46,683 nucleotides of DNA from CALARM01 sp964431735 (GCA_964431735.1 CAYSLJ010000038.1:1-46683); one strand, 5' to 3'. Counted from the first letter of the stretch, positions 34,810 to 43,776 are shown. The notes: generated by a model from the sequence alone, not told the origin. A program made the numbers and translations.

Positions 34810-35633
34810 TGGGCAGAATAGAATTTGTTCTTTTTGAAATCAGCCTGCTGCTATATCTGGCAGCTACAGTTCTTTATATAATAGATATATATTTCGGCAT
34901 AAAAAACTTTGGAAAACTTCCTCTGTGGAAAATTTTCACAGGATTTTCCTGTCAGACAGTTTCTCTTATTATACGTTTTATAAGAGAAGGTCATCCACCG
35001 GTTGCCACATTATTTGAAACACTCTCACTGTTCAGCTGGATTACAGTGTTTATATATTTGATTATTATAAAGTTTAAACCAGGTCACAGAGCCATTGGTC
35101 TCTTTATTATGCCAGTGGCATGTATAATAAATGCCTGTGCAATAGGTGCAGATAATAATATAGTTCCTCTCATGCCTGCCCTTCAGAGTTTCTGGCTTTT
35201 TATACATGTACCTTTATGTCTTCTCGGTTACGGGTTCATTACCATTGCATTTTTCAGTGCCATTATATACTTTATCCAGGAAAAAAATCTTAAATATAAA
35301 AATATAAGAGGATTTAATCGTTATCCTTCCCTTATGGCAGCGGACGAATTATGTTACACCATGGTAACGGCAGGCTTTACCTGTCTTACAATGGGCATCA
35401 TAAGTGGTTCCATATGGGCTCAAAACGCCTGGGGTTCATACTGGAGCTGGGATCCGAAAGAAACATGGTCACTTGTAACATGGCTGTTATTTGCAGTTTA
35501 TCTCCATGCAAGATATATTGGAGGCTGGAGAGGGAGAAGAACAAATATTCTGATCATAATAGGGTTTATCTGTTTACTTATAACTTTCTTCGGTGTAAAT
35601 TATTTTTTTGGCGGACTTCATACATATATATAA
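34809..35633 (+). CDS. ccsA: CcsA-family haem-handling membrane protein next to hemA (274 aa)
   Basis: Eight or so membrane helices. The tryptophan-rich haem-binding motif WGSYWSWDPKETWSLVTWLL (WWD domain) is intact, and conserved histidines flank it (FIHVPL, LHARYIGGW, GGLHTY). The family covers system II cytochrome c maturation CcsA and the HemX protein often coded after hemA in Gram-positive bacteria. The 1-bp overlap with hemA favours a HemX-like role, but the motif alone cannot separate them. No ResB/Ccs1 gene is present. Confidence 0.85.
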   Translation: MGRIEFVLFEISLLLYLAATVLYIIDIYFGIKNFGKLPLWKIFTGFSCQTVSLIIRFIREGHPPVATLFETLSLFSWITVFIYLIIIKFKPGHRAIGLFIMPVACIINACAIGADNNIVPLMPALQSFWLFIHVPLCLLGYGFITIAFFSAIIYFIQEKNLKYKNIRGFNRYPSLMAADELCYTMVTAGFTCLTMGIISGSIWAQNAWGSYWSWDPKETWSLVTWLLFAVYLHARYIGGWRGRRTNILIIIGFICLLITFFGVNYFFGGLHTYI

Positions 35634-35636
35634 TGT

Positions 35637-35704
35637 CGTGACGGGTGATGCGTAACGCGTGACGGGTGGTTCGTAATGCGTGATGCAAGGGTGACGGGTG
35701 ATGA
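35637..35704. repeat. Heptamer array, TGACGGG/TGATGCG family
   Basis: About nine degenerate units (CGTGACG, GGTGATG, CGTAACG, CGTGACG, GGTGGTT, CGTAATG, CGTGATG, …GGTGACG, GGTGATG) directly after the ccsA stop. A separate GGTCACC-GGTCACT pair follows at about 35722-35739. Confidence 0.8.
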
Positions 35705-35747
35705 AAAAAAATAACCGCCAACTGGTCACCGGTCACTAATACCTCTG

Positions 35748-35783
35748 CTCACTTTTCACGACTCACTCTTCACGACTCACTTC
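35748..35783. repeat. Heptamer array, TTCACGACTCAC family
   Basis: CTCACTTTTCACGACTCACT followed by CTTCACGACTCACTTCG. It overlaps the stop codon (TGA, minus strand) of the second CcsA-family gene. Confidence 0.75.
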
Positions 35784-36601
35784 GCATAACTGTGAAGGCC
35801 TGACAGCAAAAAATTAACTCCCAGATAGGTAAACATTACAACAACAAAACCGGCAATAGCAAGTATGGCAGTCACAGTACCTTTCCATTTATAATTATAT
35901 CTGGCATGAAGGAATGCCGCATATACGAGCCATGTAATAAGAGACCATGTTTCCTTGGGGTCCCAGCTCCAGTAAGTTCCCCATGCATTATTTGCCCATA
36001 TGGCACCAGTAATTATCCCCAGTGTCATCCAGGGGAAGGCAAAAGCTATTACCTTATATATGATTTCTTCAACTGTTATAAGAATCTTCTTTTTTTCTTC
36101 ACTGTCTTTTTTTATGCGTTCCAGTAACAGATAATATATACCTCCGGCAAAGGAGATGGCAAAAGCACCGTAAGCAAATACAAAACATAAAACATGAAAA
36201 ATCAGCCAGTGGCTCTTAAGAGCAGGTATAAGAGGTTCTATTTCTTTGGGTAATACAGATGCATAAAGTATTGCCACCATAGTTATACCTGATGCAAATA
36301 CACCAAAAATATTCAATTTATATATTTTCTCTATTACCAGATATATAAGAACAAGTCCCCAGACAAATGCCAGGAGAGATTCATAAAGATTGGAAAAAGG
36401 AGCTCTCCCTGCTGCCACAGTTCTTACAGACAGGTTAAAAGTTAGACTCAGGAAGGCAAGAACGAAAAAACCTGTAGATATAAAAGAAATTATTTTATTT
36501 TTTCTGGAAACCATAGAAATAATATAAAAAAGAAAACTTAAAAAAAATATAATTCTTAATATTTCGAAAGACACTATTTCCAGATTATTTAATTGAGACA
36601 T
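35777..36601 (-). CDS. ccsB: CcsA/CcsB-family cytochrome c biogenesis protein (274 aa)
   Basis: A paralogue of the converging gene on the other side of a 143-bp repeat region. About eight membrane helices, with the WWD motif WGTYWSWDPKETWSLITWLV and histidines in FHVLCF, LHARYNYKW and GLHSY. It presumably moves or holds haem for c-type cytochrome assembly. ATG at 36601 is chosen over a TTG at 36607; AGGAG is 11 nt from the ATG and 5 nt from the TTG, so both are possible. The TGA stop lies in a heptamer array. Confidence 0.87.
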   Translation of the reverse strand: MSQLNNLEIVSFEILRIIFFLSFLFYIISMVSRKNKIISFISTGFFVLAFLSLTFNLSVRTVAAGRAPFSNLYESLLAFVWGLVLIYLVIEKIYKLNIFGVFASGITMVAILYASVLPKEIEPLIPALKSHWLIFHVLCFVFAYGAFAISFAGGIYYLLLERIKKDSEEKKKILITVEEIIYKVIAFAFPWMTLGIITGAIWANNAWGTYWSWDPKETWSLITWLVYAAFLHARYNYKWKGTVTAILAIAGFVVVMFTYLGVNFLLSGLHSYAK

Positions 36602-36750
36602 AATCAAAATTTCTCCTGTGTAGAATTTTCCCTTTTGAAATACTAAATTCTCTTTTTTTCATATCAATCCTTCTGAGAAATGTCTGTTATTTACAGAACT
36701 TATACATATTTTTGAGGTTAAGGGTGCCGGGTATCGGGTTAAGTTGTAAA

Positions 36751-36856
36751 TTACTGGGATGAGCATAAATAATAAATATATGCTCTCGTGACGCGTAACG
36801 CGTAACGCGTGACGGGGAGGAAGACCTTTCTTAAATGCTTATGCTCAGGTCAGTAA
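36751..36856. mobile_element. Palindromic element, family B, copy 3
   Basis: Left end TTACTGGGATGAGCAT, right end …ATGCTCAGGTCAGTAA. The interior array at 36787-36817 has CGTGACG, CGTAACG, CGTAACG, CGTGACG, then GGGAGGA. It is preceded by a GGGTATCGGGTT heptamer fragment (36725-36741) and followed by the same TAGACGCAAAATA flank seen next to copy 2, so flanking DNA is also shared. Confidence 0.7.
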
Positions 36857-36906
36857 ATAGACGCAAAATAGTAGATGTCTGTAAAAACAGGTTTTCTTTC
36901 AGGAGG

Positions 36907-36972
36907 ATTATATATTTTTCGGAAGAGCCTGGCAGTGGAAAGCTACGGTGCGACTTTTCGGATAGGCTATTA
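36907..36972. mobile_element. Solo end of family-C element, copy 2
   Basis: TTTTTCGGAAGAGCCTGGCA, GTGGAAAGCTA and ACTTTTCGGATAGGCT, nearly identical to 16857-16920. In both places it lies beside a family-B element but on the opposite side. The rest of the 36602-37121 gap shows no gene. Confidence 0.65.
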
Positions 36973-37121
36973 ATAAAATGACTTTTAATAAGGCTTTGAT
37001 TTAAATCCTAAATAAAATGGACAAAGTCGAGTATAAAATAAAAGGATTTTTTCTCCTACCCATTGAATAAATCCTGAGTGATTTGTTATTATTAGTAAAT
37101 AATAAAGAAGGAGTTTAATCT

Positions 37122-39032
37122 ATGGCAATAACATGTCATAACTGTGCAAAAGGAAACAGGGATACTTCAAAATTCTGCAGCGGATGCGGAACAAAACTGT
37201 CCGGTTCTTCGTCAGGTAATTTAATTTTACCTGCAGGAACAGTTCTTGAAAATCGTTATGTTATTACCGGTATTATCAAATCAGGTCTGAGAGGTGGAGT
37301 CTATAAATGTGTGGATAACAAACTTGACGCTCTCTGTGCTGTAAAAGAACTCCTTCCACCGTACGGAACAGCAAATACACAGGCAAAAGCAGCGGAAATG
37401 TTCAATAAAAATGTCAAAAATCTTGCCAGACTTGTTCATCCGGGATTGCCTAAAATTACTGATTACTTCATAAGTAAAGGCAGATATTATATTATAATGG
37501 ATTTTATAGAAGGGGAAATATTAAAAAAAAGGCTTGAAACAGAGGGGAAACCAGGACTTCCTGAAGAGAAAATCATTGTATGGTCAGGACAGATACTCGA
37601 GGTTCTGAATTATCTCCACAACCAGAAACCTCCTTTAATTTACTGTGATCTGAAACCGGGTAAAATTATAATAAATAAATATGAAAATGCTATTTTAATG
37701 CATATGGGACTGGAAAAAATAATCTATCAGGGTAGCAGAGAAACACAGAGAATAAGCGGTTATATACCGGAAGAACAGATGAGAAACATGGCAGAACCAT
37801 CATCTGACATATATGCTCTGGGGGCAACAATGCACCATCTACTTACAGGAGTGGAACCGGTACCTTTCAGATTTGAACCACCGAGAAAAATTATATCTAA
37901 AATATCTATTTCTATGGAACGTATTGTTATGAAAGCTCTTAAAGATGACCCTTCTGAGAGATTTTCCTGTGCCAGAGAAATGCTTGAAACTTTACCTTTC
38001 AAACCGGAATTTTCCCTTCTGAAAATAACTGAAAAGAAACCTTCTCACGAAAAACAGTCAACAAGAATAATGTGGGAATTTCAGACAGACGGAACAGTAA
38101 GATCGAGTCCCTGTGTATCAGATGATCTGGTTTATTTCGGCAGCTGGGATAATAAACTATACTGTTTAAATGGAAGAGACGGAGAGAAACAGTGGGATTT
38201 TAAAACAGGATGGCATATATACTCCAGTCCGGTTATATGGGATGGTTCTGTTTATTTCGGAAGCTGTGATAAAAAATTTTACTGTGTAAATGGGAAAGAC
38301 GGGAAAAAAGTATGGGATTTTGAAACAGGAGGTTACATTTATTCAAGTCCATCTGTGAGAGGCAGTTATGTATATTTCGGCAGCAGTGATAGAAAGCTTT
38401 ACTGCGTAAGCGCAAAAAACGGTCAAAAAATATGGGATTTCGATACGGAAGGCATAGTATATTCCAATCCTCTTGTAGTAAAAGACAGGGTTTATTTCGG
38501 AAGCGGAGATCGGAACATTTACTGTCTGGATATAAAAGAAGGCAGAAAGATCTGGACATTTAAAACATTTAATGAAATAGGTTCAAGTCCGTGTGTATCA
38601 GATAATTTTATTTATTTCGGAGGTCTTGATAAAAGATTTTACTGCCTGGACCTTGATACGGGGAAACCTGTATGGGAATTTAAAACAGGTCTTGGCATTT
38701 ATTCAAGTCCTGTTATTTCAGACGATCTTATTTATTTCGGCGGACTGGATAAAAAATTTTACTGCCTCAATATAAAAGACGGGAAAAAAGTATGGGATTT
38801 CCATGCAGAAAGTATGATTTATTCCACTCCTTCCATTGCAGAAGGGCTTATTTATTTTGGCACATGGGATAAAAATCTGTTCTGTCTGGAATTAAAAAAA
38901 GGTAAGAAAGTATGGGATACCAGCATAGGACTCGGTATATATTCAAGCCCCTGTTATTACAAAGGACTTATCTACTTTGGCAATGAAGACCATAAACTCT
39001 ACTGTGTGAGTACTGCAAAAGAACTTGAATGA
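37122..39032 (+). CDS. Zinc-ribbon pseudokinase with 8-bladed PQQ-type propeller (636 aa)
   Basis: First of three tandem paralogues. The zinc ribbon has Cys5, Cys8, Cys19 and Cys22. The kinase fold (about 45-290) keeps the VAIK-type Lys75 and catalytic-loop Asp176 (YCDLKPGK) but has lost the metal-binding residues: the loop Asn is Ile-replaced (KPGKI) and DFG reads HMG (194-196). The glycine loop is also damaged (SGLRGGVYK). It should not phosphorylate, so a regulatory pseudokinase is likely. Residues about 310-636 are eight 40-residue repeats (W-x-F…SSP…YFGS-D-K-YC) forming one closed propeller. No membrane helix separates the domains. GAAGGAG lies before the ATG. Confidence 0.88.
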   Translation: MAITCHNCAKGNRDTSKFCSGCGTKLSGSSSGNLILPAGTVLENRYVITGIIKSGLRGGVYKCVDNKLDALCAVKELLPPYGTANTQAKAAEMFNKNVKNLARLVHPGLPKITDYFISKGRYYIIMDFIEGEILKKRLETEGKPGLPEEKIIVWSGQILEVLNYLHNQKPPLIYCDLKPGKIIINKYENAILMHMGLEKIIYQGSRETQRISGYIPEEQMRNMAEPSSDIYALGATMHHLLTGVEPVPFRFEPPRKIISKISISMERIVMKALKDDPSERFSCAREMLETLPFKPEFSLLKITEKKPSHEKQSTRIMWEFQTDGTVRSSPCVSDDLVYFGSWDNKLYCLNGRDGEKQWDFKTGWHIYSSPVIWDGSVYFGSCDKKFYCVNGKDGKKVWDFETGGYIYSSPSVRGSYVYFGSSDRKLYCVSAKNGQKIWDFDTEGIVYSNPLVVKDRVYFGSGDRNIYCLDIKEGRKIWTFKTFNEIGSSPCVSDNFIYFGGLDKRFYCLDLDTGKPVWEFKTGLGIYSSPVISDDLIYFGGLDKKFYCLNIKDGKKVWDFHAESMIYSTPSIAEGLIYFGTWDKNLFCLELKKGKKVWDTSIGLGIYSSPCYYKGLIYFGNEDHKLYCVSTAKELE

Positions 39033-39103
39033 AACAATGTTCTCTCACCAATGTAATAAGCAGGTGATCACAATGAAGTATGAGAATTTATTTCTCCTGT
39101 TAA

Positions 39104-39126
39104 GCGTTACGCTTACCCGTTACGGT
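39104..39126. repeat. Heptamer array between kinase genes 1 and 2
   Basis: GCGTTACGCTTACCCGTTAC, a three-unit degenerate array in the 130-bp gap. Confidence 0.6.
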
Positions 39127-39162
39127 TCTCATATAAAACGTTTATAAAAATGGCGGTACTTT

Positions 39163-41136
39163 ATGGCAAAATTCTGTGATAACTGTGGAAAAGAAAATAG
39201 AGATGTAGCAAAATTTTGTCCTGTATGTGGAAATCATTTACAGGAAGGTACTATACCCTCCACAGGCCCTTTACCTCCGGGAACAATACTGGATAAGCGT
39301 TATACTATTTTGAAGCTTATAAAGGCAGGAGGTATGGGGGCAGTTTATAAAGCTTCCTATGATAATCTGAATAAAATATGTGCTATAAAAGAACTCCTTC
39401 CTCCTTATGGTGACGTAGAAGAACATGATAAGGCTACAGAGTGGTTCAAGAGAGAAACAAAACTTCTTGCAAAACTTGATCACCCCCATTTACCGGGATA
39501 TGTTGACTGTTTTATCTGTTACGGAAGATATTATCTGGTTATGAATTTTATAGAAGGAGAAGATCTGGAAAGAAAACTGGAAAGAGAAGGGAAACCGGGA
39601 TTACAGGAAAGAAAAGTGGTGGAATGGACAAGGCAAATTCTGGATGTCCTTGATTATCTTCATACCAGGAAACCGCCTGTCATTTATAGAGATATAAAAC
39701 CGGGTAATATTATGATAAACAAATATGAGAAGGCTACATTAATAGATTTCGGTATAGCCCGGGTAGCAAGCAAATACAGTCAGACACAGAAAACTGCTAT
39801 AGGAACAAACGGCTATGCTCCCATAGAACAGTGCAAAGGCGATGCAGAACCGAGATCCGATCTTTATGCACTGGGAGCCACAATGCACCATCTCCTGACA
39901 GGTATAGCTCCTCTTCCATTCAGATTTGAACCGGTCAGAAAAATTAACTCTTCCATATCGGTTGAAGTGGAAAGAGTTGTAATGAAAGCATTAAAAGATT
40001 TACCTGACCAGAGATATGCATCTGCAAAAGCTATGTCTGATGCTCTTCCTTACGGAAGACCGAAGAAGGGAGTAACAGTTAATGTGATAAAACCTGTTAC
40101 TGTAGAATTGAGAAAACCGGGAAGGAAAGTATGGGAATTTAAAACGGAAGGCTCTATAACGTCAAGCCCATGTATATCAGACGGATGTGTTTATTTTGGA
40201 AGCAGTGATAAAAAACTTTACTGTGTTGATGCAAAATATGGCCGAAAAAACTGGGAATTTACTACAGGTTCTTATACCTTTTCATCAAGTCCATGTGTAT
40301 CAAATGGTTTTGTTTATTTCGGCAGCGGTAAAAACCTTTACTGTATAGAAGGTAAAACAGGGAAAAAACTATGGGTTTTTGAAACAAATCTGGGATTTCA
40401 ATCCAATCCATGCGTTATACATGATTCTGTTTATTTCGGAAGCAATGATAAAAAGCTCTACTGTATTTCTGCACAGACAGGAAAGAAAATATGGGAATTT
40501 GAAACAGGTAACATCATTGTTTCCAGTCCATGTGTTTCAAAAAATTTTATTTATTTCGGCAGTGATGATTACAACCTTTACTGTCTGGAAGCAAAAGACG
40601 GAAGAAAATTCTGGGAATTTAAGACGGCTGGCATGGTAAAATCCAGTCCATGTGTCTGTCTGAGTCTTGTTTATTTCGGAAGTAATGATAAAAATCTTTA
40701 CTGTCTTGACGTAAAAAGAGGGAAAAAATTCTGGGAATACAAAACAGGATTCTGGGTATGGTCCAGCCCATGTGTTACAGAAGATTATGTTTATTTCGGA
40801 AGTGATGATAAAAAATTTTATTGTATTGATACAAGATATGGCAAAAAAATCTGGGATTTTCAGACAGGAAGCAGAGTCGGTTCCAGTCCATGCGCAACAA
40901 ATGGCTCTGTTTATTTCGGCAGCAGCGATAAAAAATTCTACTGCATTAATAACAGAACCGGTATAAAAGCCTGGGAATTCGAGACAGGAGGAGAAATATG
41001 GTCAAGCCCATGTATTGTAAATGGATTCATATATTTCGGAAGTAATGATAAAAAATTATACTGTCTTGATACAGGGAAATCCGGTCTTACAGCAGGAAAT
41101 TCTCTCACCGGGCAGGAATATAATCTTTATACTTAG
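39163..41136 (+). CDS. Zinc-ribbon Ser/Thr protein kinase with 8-bladed propeller (657 aa)
   Basis: Second paralogue, catalytically intact. The zinc ribbon is at Cys5/8/19/22 (CDNCGKENRDVAKFCPVCG), the glycine loop is AGGMGAVYKA, Lys76 is in AIKELLPPYG, Asp177 in YRDIKPGNI and DFG at 195-197. An activation segment GTNGYAPIEQ follows, with APE-like PIEQ typical of bacterial eukaryote-like kinases. Eight 40-residue propeller repeats (about 320-640) each carry SSPC and LYC. There is no transmembrane segment, unlike PknB/PknD-type receptor kinases, so the sensor propeller is cytosolic. Only a weak ribosome-binding site (GGCGGT). Confidence 0.92.
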   Translation: MAKFCDNCGKENRDVAKFCPVCGNHLQEGTIPSTGPLPPGTILDKRYTILKLIKAGGMGAVYKASYDNLNKICAIKELLPPYGDVEEHDKATEWFKRETKLLAKLDHPHLPGYVDCFICYGRYYLVMNFIEGEDLERKLEREGKPGLQERKVVEWTRQILDVLDYLHTRKPPVIYRDIKPGNIMINKYEKATLIDFGIARVASKYSQTQKTAIGTNGYAPIEQCKGDAEPRSDLYALGATMHHLLTGIAPLPFRFEPVRKINSSISVEVERVVMKALKDLPDQRYASAKAMSDALPYGRPKKGVTVNVIKPVTVELRKPGRKVWEFKTEGSITSSPCISDGCVYFGSSDKKLYCVDAKYGRKNWEFTTGSYTFSSSPCVSNGFVYFGSGKNLYCIEGKTGKKLWVFETNLGFQSNPCVIHDSVYFGSNDKKLYCISAQTGKKIWEFETGNIIVSSPCVSKNFIYFGSDDYNLYCLEAKDGRKFWEFKTAGMVKSSPCVCLSLVYFGSNDKNLYCLDVKRGKKFWEYKTGFWVWSSPCVTEDYVYFGSDDKKFYCIDTRYGKKIWDFQTGSRVGSSPCATNGSVYFGSSDKKFYCINNRTGIKAWEFETGGEIWSSPCIVNGFIYFGSNDKKLYCLDTGKSGLTAGNSLTGQEYNLYT

Positions 41137-41166
41137 TACCGTAACAGGTAAAAGGGTACCCATAAA

Positions 41167-41312
41167 AAGCTTCTGCCTGGCAGGCTCTGGAGAAGAAAAA
41201 TTCGTTTTTTCCATAGTATTAAAAATTAAATAAGGGTTAATTTATTGTCTGTAAAACAAATGATATAAGGCAAATTATTTTTCTTTGTAAGAGCCTGTCA
41301 GGCAGAAGCTGA
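41167..41312. repeat. Imperfect inverted repeat pair (AGCTTCTGCCTG / CAGGCAGAAGCT)
   Basis: AGCTTCTGCCTGGCAGGCTC at the left is inverted at about 41290-41312 (GAGCCTGTCAGGCAGAAGCT), 100 bp apart. The right part also resembles family-C solo ends. It is probably a decayed element in the 594-bp gap between kinase genes 2 and 3; no gene is seen in that gap. Confidence 0.5.
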
Positions 41313-41344
41313 TAAAATGGTTACGAACTTATTTGGAGCGGTAC

Positions 41345-41461
41345 TTAGGAGTTGTAAAAAAATAACCTTATCATATTTAAAATCGTGACGCGTAACGCGT
41401 AACGCGTGACGCGAGGACAAAAACCATAATTTTCCAGAGTTATTTTCTTACAGTGCCTTAA
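41345..41461. mobile_element. Palindromic element, family A, copy 3
   Basis: Left end TTAGGAGTTGTAAAAAAAT, right end …TTATTTTCTTACAGTGCCTTA. The array at 41384-41417 is CGTGACG, CGTAACG, CGTAACG, CGTGACG, CGAGGA, the same units in the same order as in copy 1 (17242-17275). Confidence 0.75.
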
Positions 41462-41561
41462 AGTGACAATAATCCAATAAAGTCTTTTATATGTATGTAA
41501 AATTACAATAATTGAATAAATATTATGGTACTATTATGAAGAGATAAAATTTGCAATTTTT

Positions 41562-41663
41562 TATAATAATTAATGAGTGAATAGTGAGCAGGGGAATATG
41601 TTTTTGCTCACTACTCACCATTCACTACTCACTAAATTCCAATAAGTTATGAAATATACTATA
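41562..41663. mobile_element. Palindromic element, family D, copy 2 (left end worn)
   Basis: AATTAATGAGTGAATAGTGA at the left and TTATGAAATATACTATA at the right match the 16667-16802 element. The inner facing arrays (TGAATAG / CTCACTA) are shorter, and the left inverted repeat itself is missing. Confidence 0.65.
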
Positions 41664-41730
41664 AAGAAAAAACAGCAAATGACCGATAATAATTATACGT
41701 CATGTATTGCGCTCTTCAAGGTGGTAAATA

Positions 41731-43710
41731 ATGTCTGTATTTTGTGATAATTGCGGAAAAGAAAATAGAGATGTAGCAAAATTCTGTACAATATGCGGGA
41801 ACAGGCTATCACAGCCTGTTGTTTCCTTCAATGGCCCCTTACCTGCAGGGACAAAACTGGATAATCGTTATACTATTATAGATCTCATAAAATCCGGCGG
41901 TATGGGTGCAGTCTATAAAGCTTCATATGATAGTCTTCATAAAATATGTGCAGTAAAAGAACTTCTTCCTCCTTATGGTAAAAAAGAAGAACATGAAAAG
42001 GCTACAGAATGGTTTAAAAGAGAGACCCAGTTACTTGCGAAACTGGATCATCCCAGTTTACCGGAATATGTTGATAGTTTTATCTGTTATGGCAGGTATT
42101 ATCTTGTTATGAATTTTATCGAAGGAGAAGATCTAGAAAGAAAATTGAAAAAGGAAGGGACTCCCGGATTACCAGAGAAAAAAATAGTCGAATGGGCAAA
42201 ACAGGTTCTGGATGTTCTGGATTATCTCCATACCCAGTCGCCTCCTATCATTTACAGAGATATAAAACCCGGTAATATTATGATAAATAATACAGGTAAA
42301 GCTGTCTTAATAGATTTCGGCATAGCAAGGGTTTCCAGTAAATACAGCGGGAGCCAGAAAACCGCCATAGGAACGGCAGGTTATGCTCCTGCAGAACAGT
42401 GCAGAGGTGACGCGGAACCACGTTCGGATATCTATGCCCTTGGTGCTACAATGCATCATCTACTTACAGGAGTAGAACCGATACCTTTTAAATTTGCTCC
42501 GCCGCGAAAAATAATGCCTACCATATCTGTTGAAGTAGAAAGAGTTATTATGAAAGCCTTAAGAGAAGACCCGCGGGAAAGATATATGAGCGCAAAAGAA
42601 ATGTACCGTGTATTATCGACATCACAACCGGTAAGAATAACATCAAAGCTTACAAGACCTGTTACGACAGAACTCAGAAAACAGGCAAAAAAGATATGGG
42701 AATTTACAGTTGACGGCCCTGTTACATCAAGTCCATGTGTATGGGAAAACTGTGTTTACTTCGGCAGTTATGATAAAAAACTCTACTGTCTTGATGCAAG
42801 AAACGGAAGCAAGATATGGGATTTTGATACAGGTGCCTATACATTCTCTTCCAGTCCATGTATTGCCCAGGGTCTTGTCTATTATGGCAGCGGTAAAACC
42901 ATCTACTGTATAGAAGCAAGAACAGGAGAAAAGATATGGAGCTTTGACACAAATCTCGGTTTCCAATCAAATCCCTGTATCAGTCACGGTTATGTTTATT
43001 TCGGGAGTAATGATAAAAAACTCTATTGTCTCAGAGCAAGAGACGGAACTAAATTATGGGAATTTATAACAGATAATTTTGTTGATTCCAGTCCCTGTGT
43101 CTATAAAGGCTCTGTCTACTTCGGCAGTGATGATTATAATTTCTACTGTGTTGATACAAAAGAAGGTAAAAAAAATTGGGATTTTAAAACAGGAGGCATG
43201 ATAAAATCCAGTCCCTGTATTTCTGGAGGAAATGCTTATTTCGGGAGTAATGATAAAAATCTTTACTGTCTGGATATAAAATCAGGAGAAAAAATATGGG
43301 ATTTCCAGACAGGTTCATGGATTTTATCCAGTCCTTCTGCCGGAGATGAGTATATTTATTTCGGAAGTGATGATAAGAAATTTTATTGCCTTGAAGCAAA
43401 AACCGGAAATAAAATATGGGATTTCTATGCAGGTGATAAAATCAGTTCAAGTCCATGTATAGCAGAAGGTTTTATTTATTTCGGAAGCAGTGACAGGAAA
43501 CTTTACTGCCTTAATGCCAGAACAGGGGTAAAATCCTGGGAATTCGAGACAGGGGGAGACATATGGTCAAGTCCATGTATTGTAAATGGCCTTATATATT
43601 TCGGAAGTAATGACAGAAAATTTTACTGTCTCGATACAGGACGTGCCGGTATCAGCGGCGGGAATTCACTCAATATAAAGCAATTCCAACCCACATTTGC
43701 GCCACGATAA
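41731..43710 (+). CDS. Zinc-ribbon Ser/Thr protein kinase with 8-bladed propeller (659 aa)
   Basis: Third paralogue and the closest relative of the second. Zinc ribbon Cys5/8/19/22, glycine loop SGGMGAVYKA, Lys in AVKELLPPYG, Asp177 in YRDIKPGNI, DFG at 195-197 and activation segment GTAGYAPAEQ are all intact. Eight propeller blades with paired cysteines (SSPC…YC) span about 320-645, nearly collinear with paralogue 2 blade by blade, including the odd second blade (SSSPC…GSGK). This shows whole-gene duplication rather than independent repeat growth. AAGGTGG lies 6 nt before the ATG. Confidence 0.92.
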   Translation: MSVFCDNCGKENRDVAKFCTICGNRLSQPVVSFNGPLPAGTKLDNRYTIIDLIKSGGMGAVYKASYDSLHKICAVKELLPPYGKKEEHEKATEWFKRETQLLAKLDHPSLPEYVDSFICYGRYYLVMNFIEGEDLERKLKKEGTPGLPEKKIVEWAKQVLDVLDYLHTQSPPIIYRDIKPGNIMINNTGKAVLIDFGIARVSSKYSGSQKTAIGTAGYAPAEQCRGDAEPRSDIYALGATMHHLLTGVEPIPFKFAPPRKIMPTISVEVERVIMKALREDPRERYMSAKEMYRVLSTSQPVRITSKLTRPVTTELRKQAKKIWEFTVDGPVTSSPCVWENCVYFGSYDKKLYCLDARNGSKIWDFDTGAYTFSSSPCIAQGLVYYGSGKTIYCIEARTGEKIWSFDTNLGFQSNPCISHGYVYFGSNDKKLYCLRARDGTKLWEFITDNFVDSSPCVYKGSVYFGSDDYNFYCVDTKEGKKNWDFKTGGMIKSSPCISGGNAYFGSNDKNLYCLDIKSGEKIWDFQTGSWILSSPSAGDEYIYFGSDDKKFYCLEAKTGNKIWDFYAGDKISSSPCIAEGFIYFGSSDRKLYCLNARTGVKSWEFETGGDIWSSPCIVNGLIYFGSNDRKFYCLDTGRAGISGGNSLNIKQFQPTFAPR

Positions 43711-43713
43711 CAT

Positions 43714-43735
43714 TGTGACGCGTAACGCGTGACGG
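43714..43735. repeat. Heptamer array after kinase gene 3
   Basis: TGTGACG, CGTAACG, CGTGACG, GG: three units directly after the stop at 43710. Confidence 0.7.
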
Positions 43736-43776
43736 GAAACCTGCTTTACCCCGTCTCAAAGATAAGGAGAACTTAT

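Noticed and set aside
38085..39010. 120-bp DNA tandem repeats in the kinase genes as mobile or satellite DNA
   Set aside because: They encode propeller blades of 40 residues with conserved structure positions and diverged codons, so they are protein repeats.
37122..39032. Loss of DFG as a sequencing error
   Set aside because: Three separate motif positions (glycine loop, catalytic-loop Asn, DFG) are changed without any frameshift, which a base error would not explain.
43729..43776. Longer start for the ATPase/GNAT protein
   Set aside because: The first 16 codons fall in heptamer and spacer DNA, while AAGGAGA stands 6 nt before the ATG at 43777.
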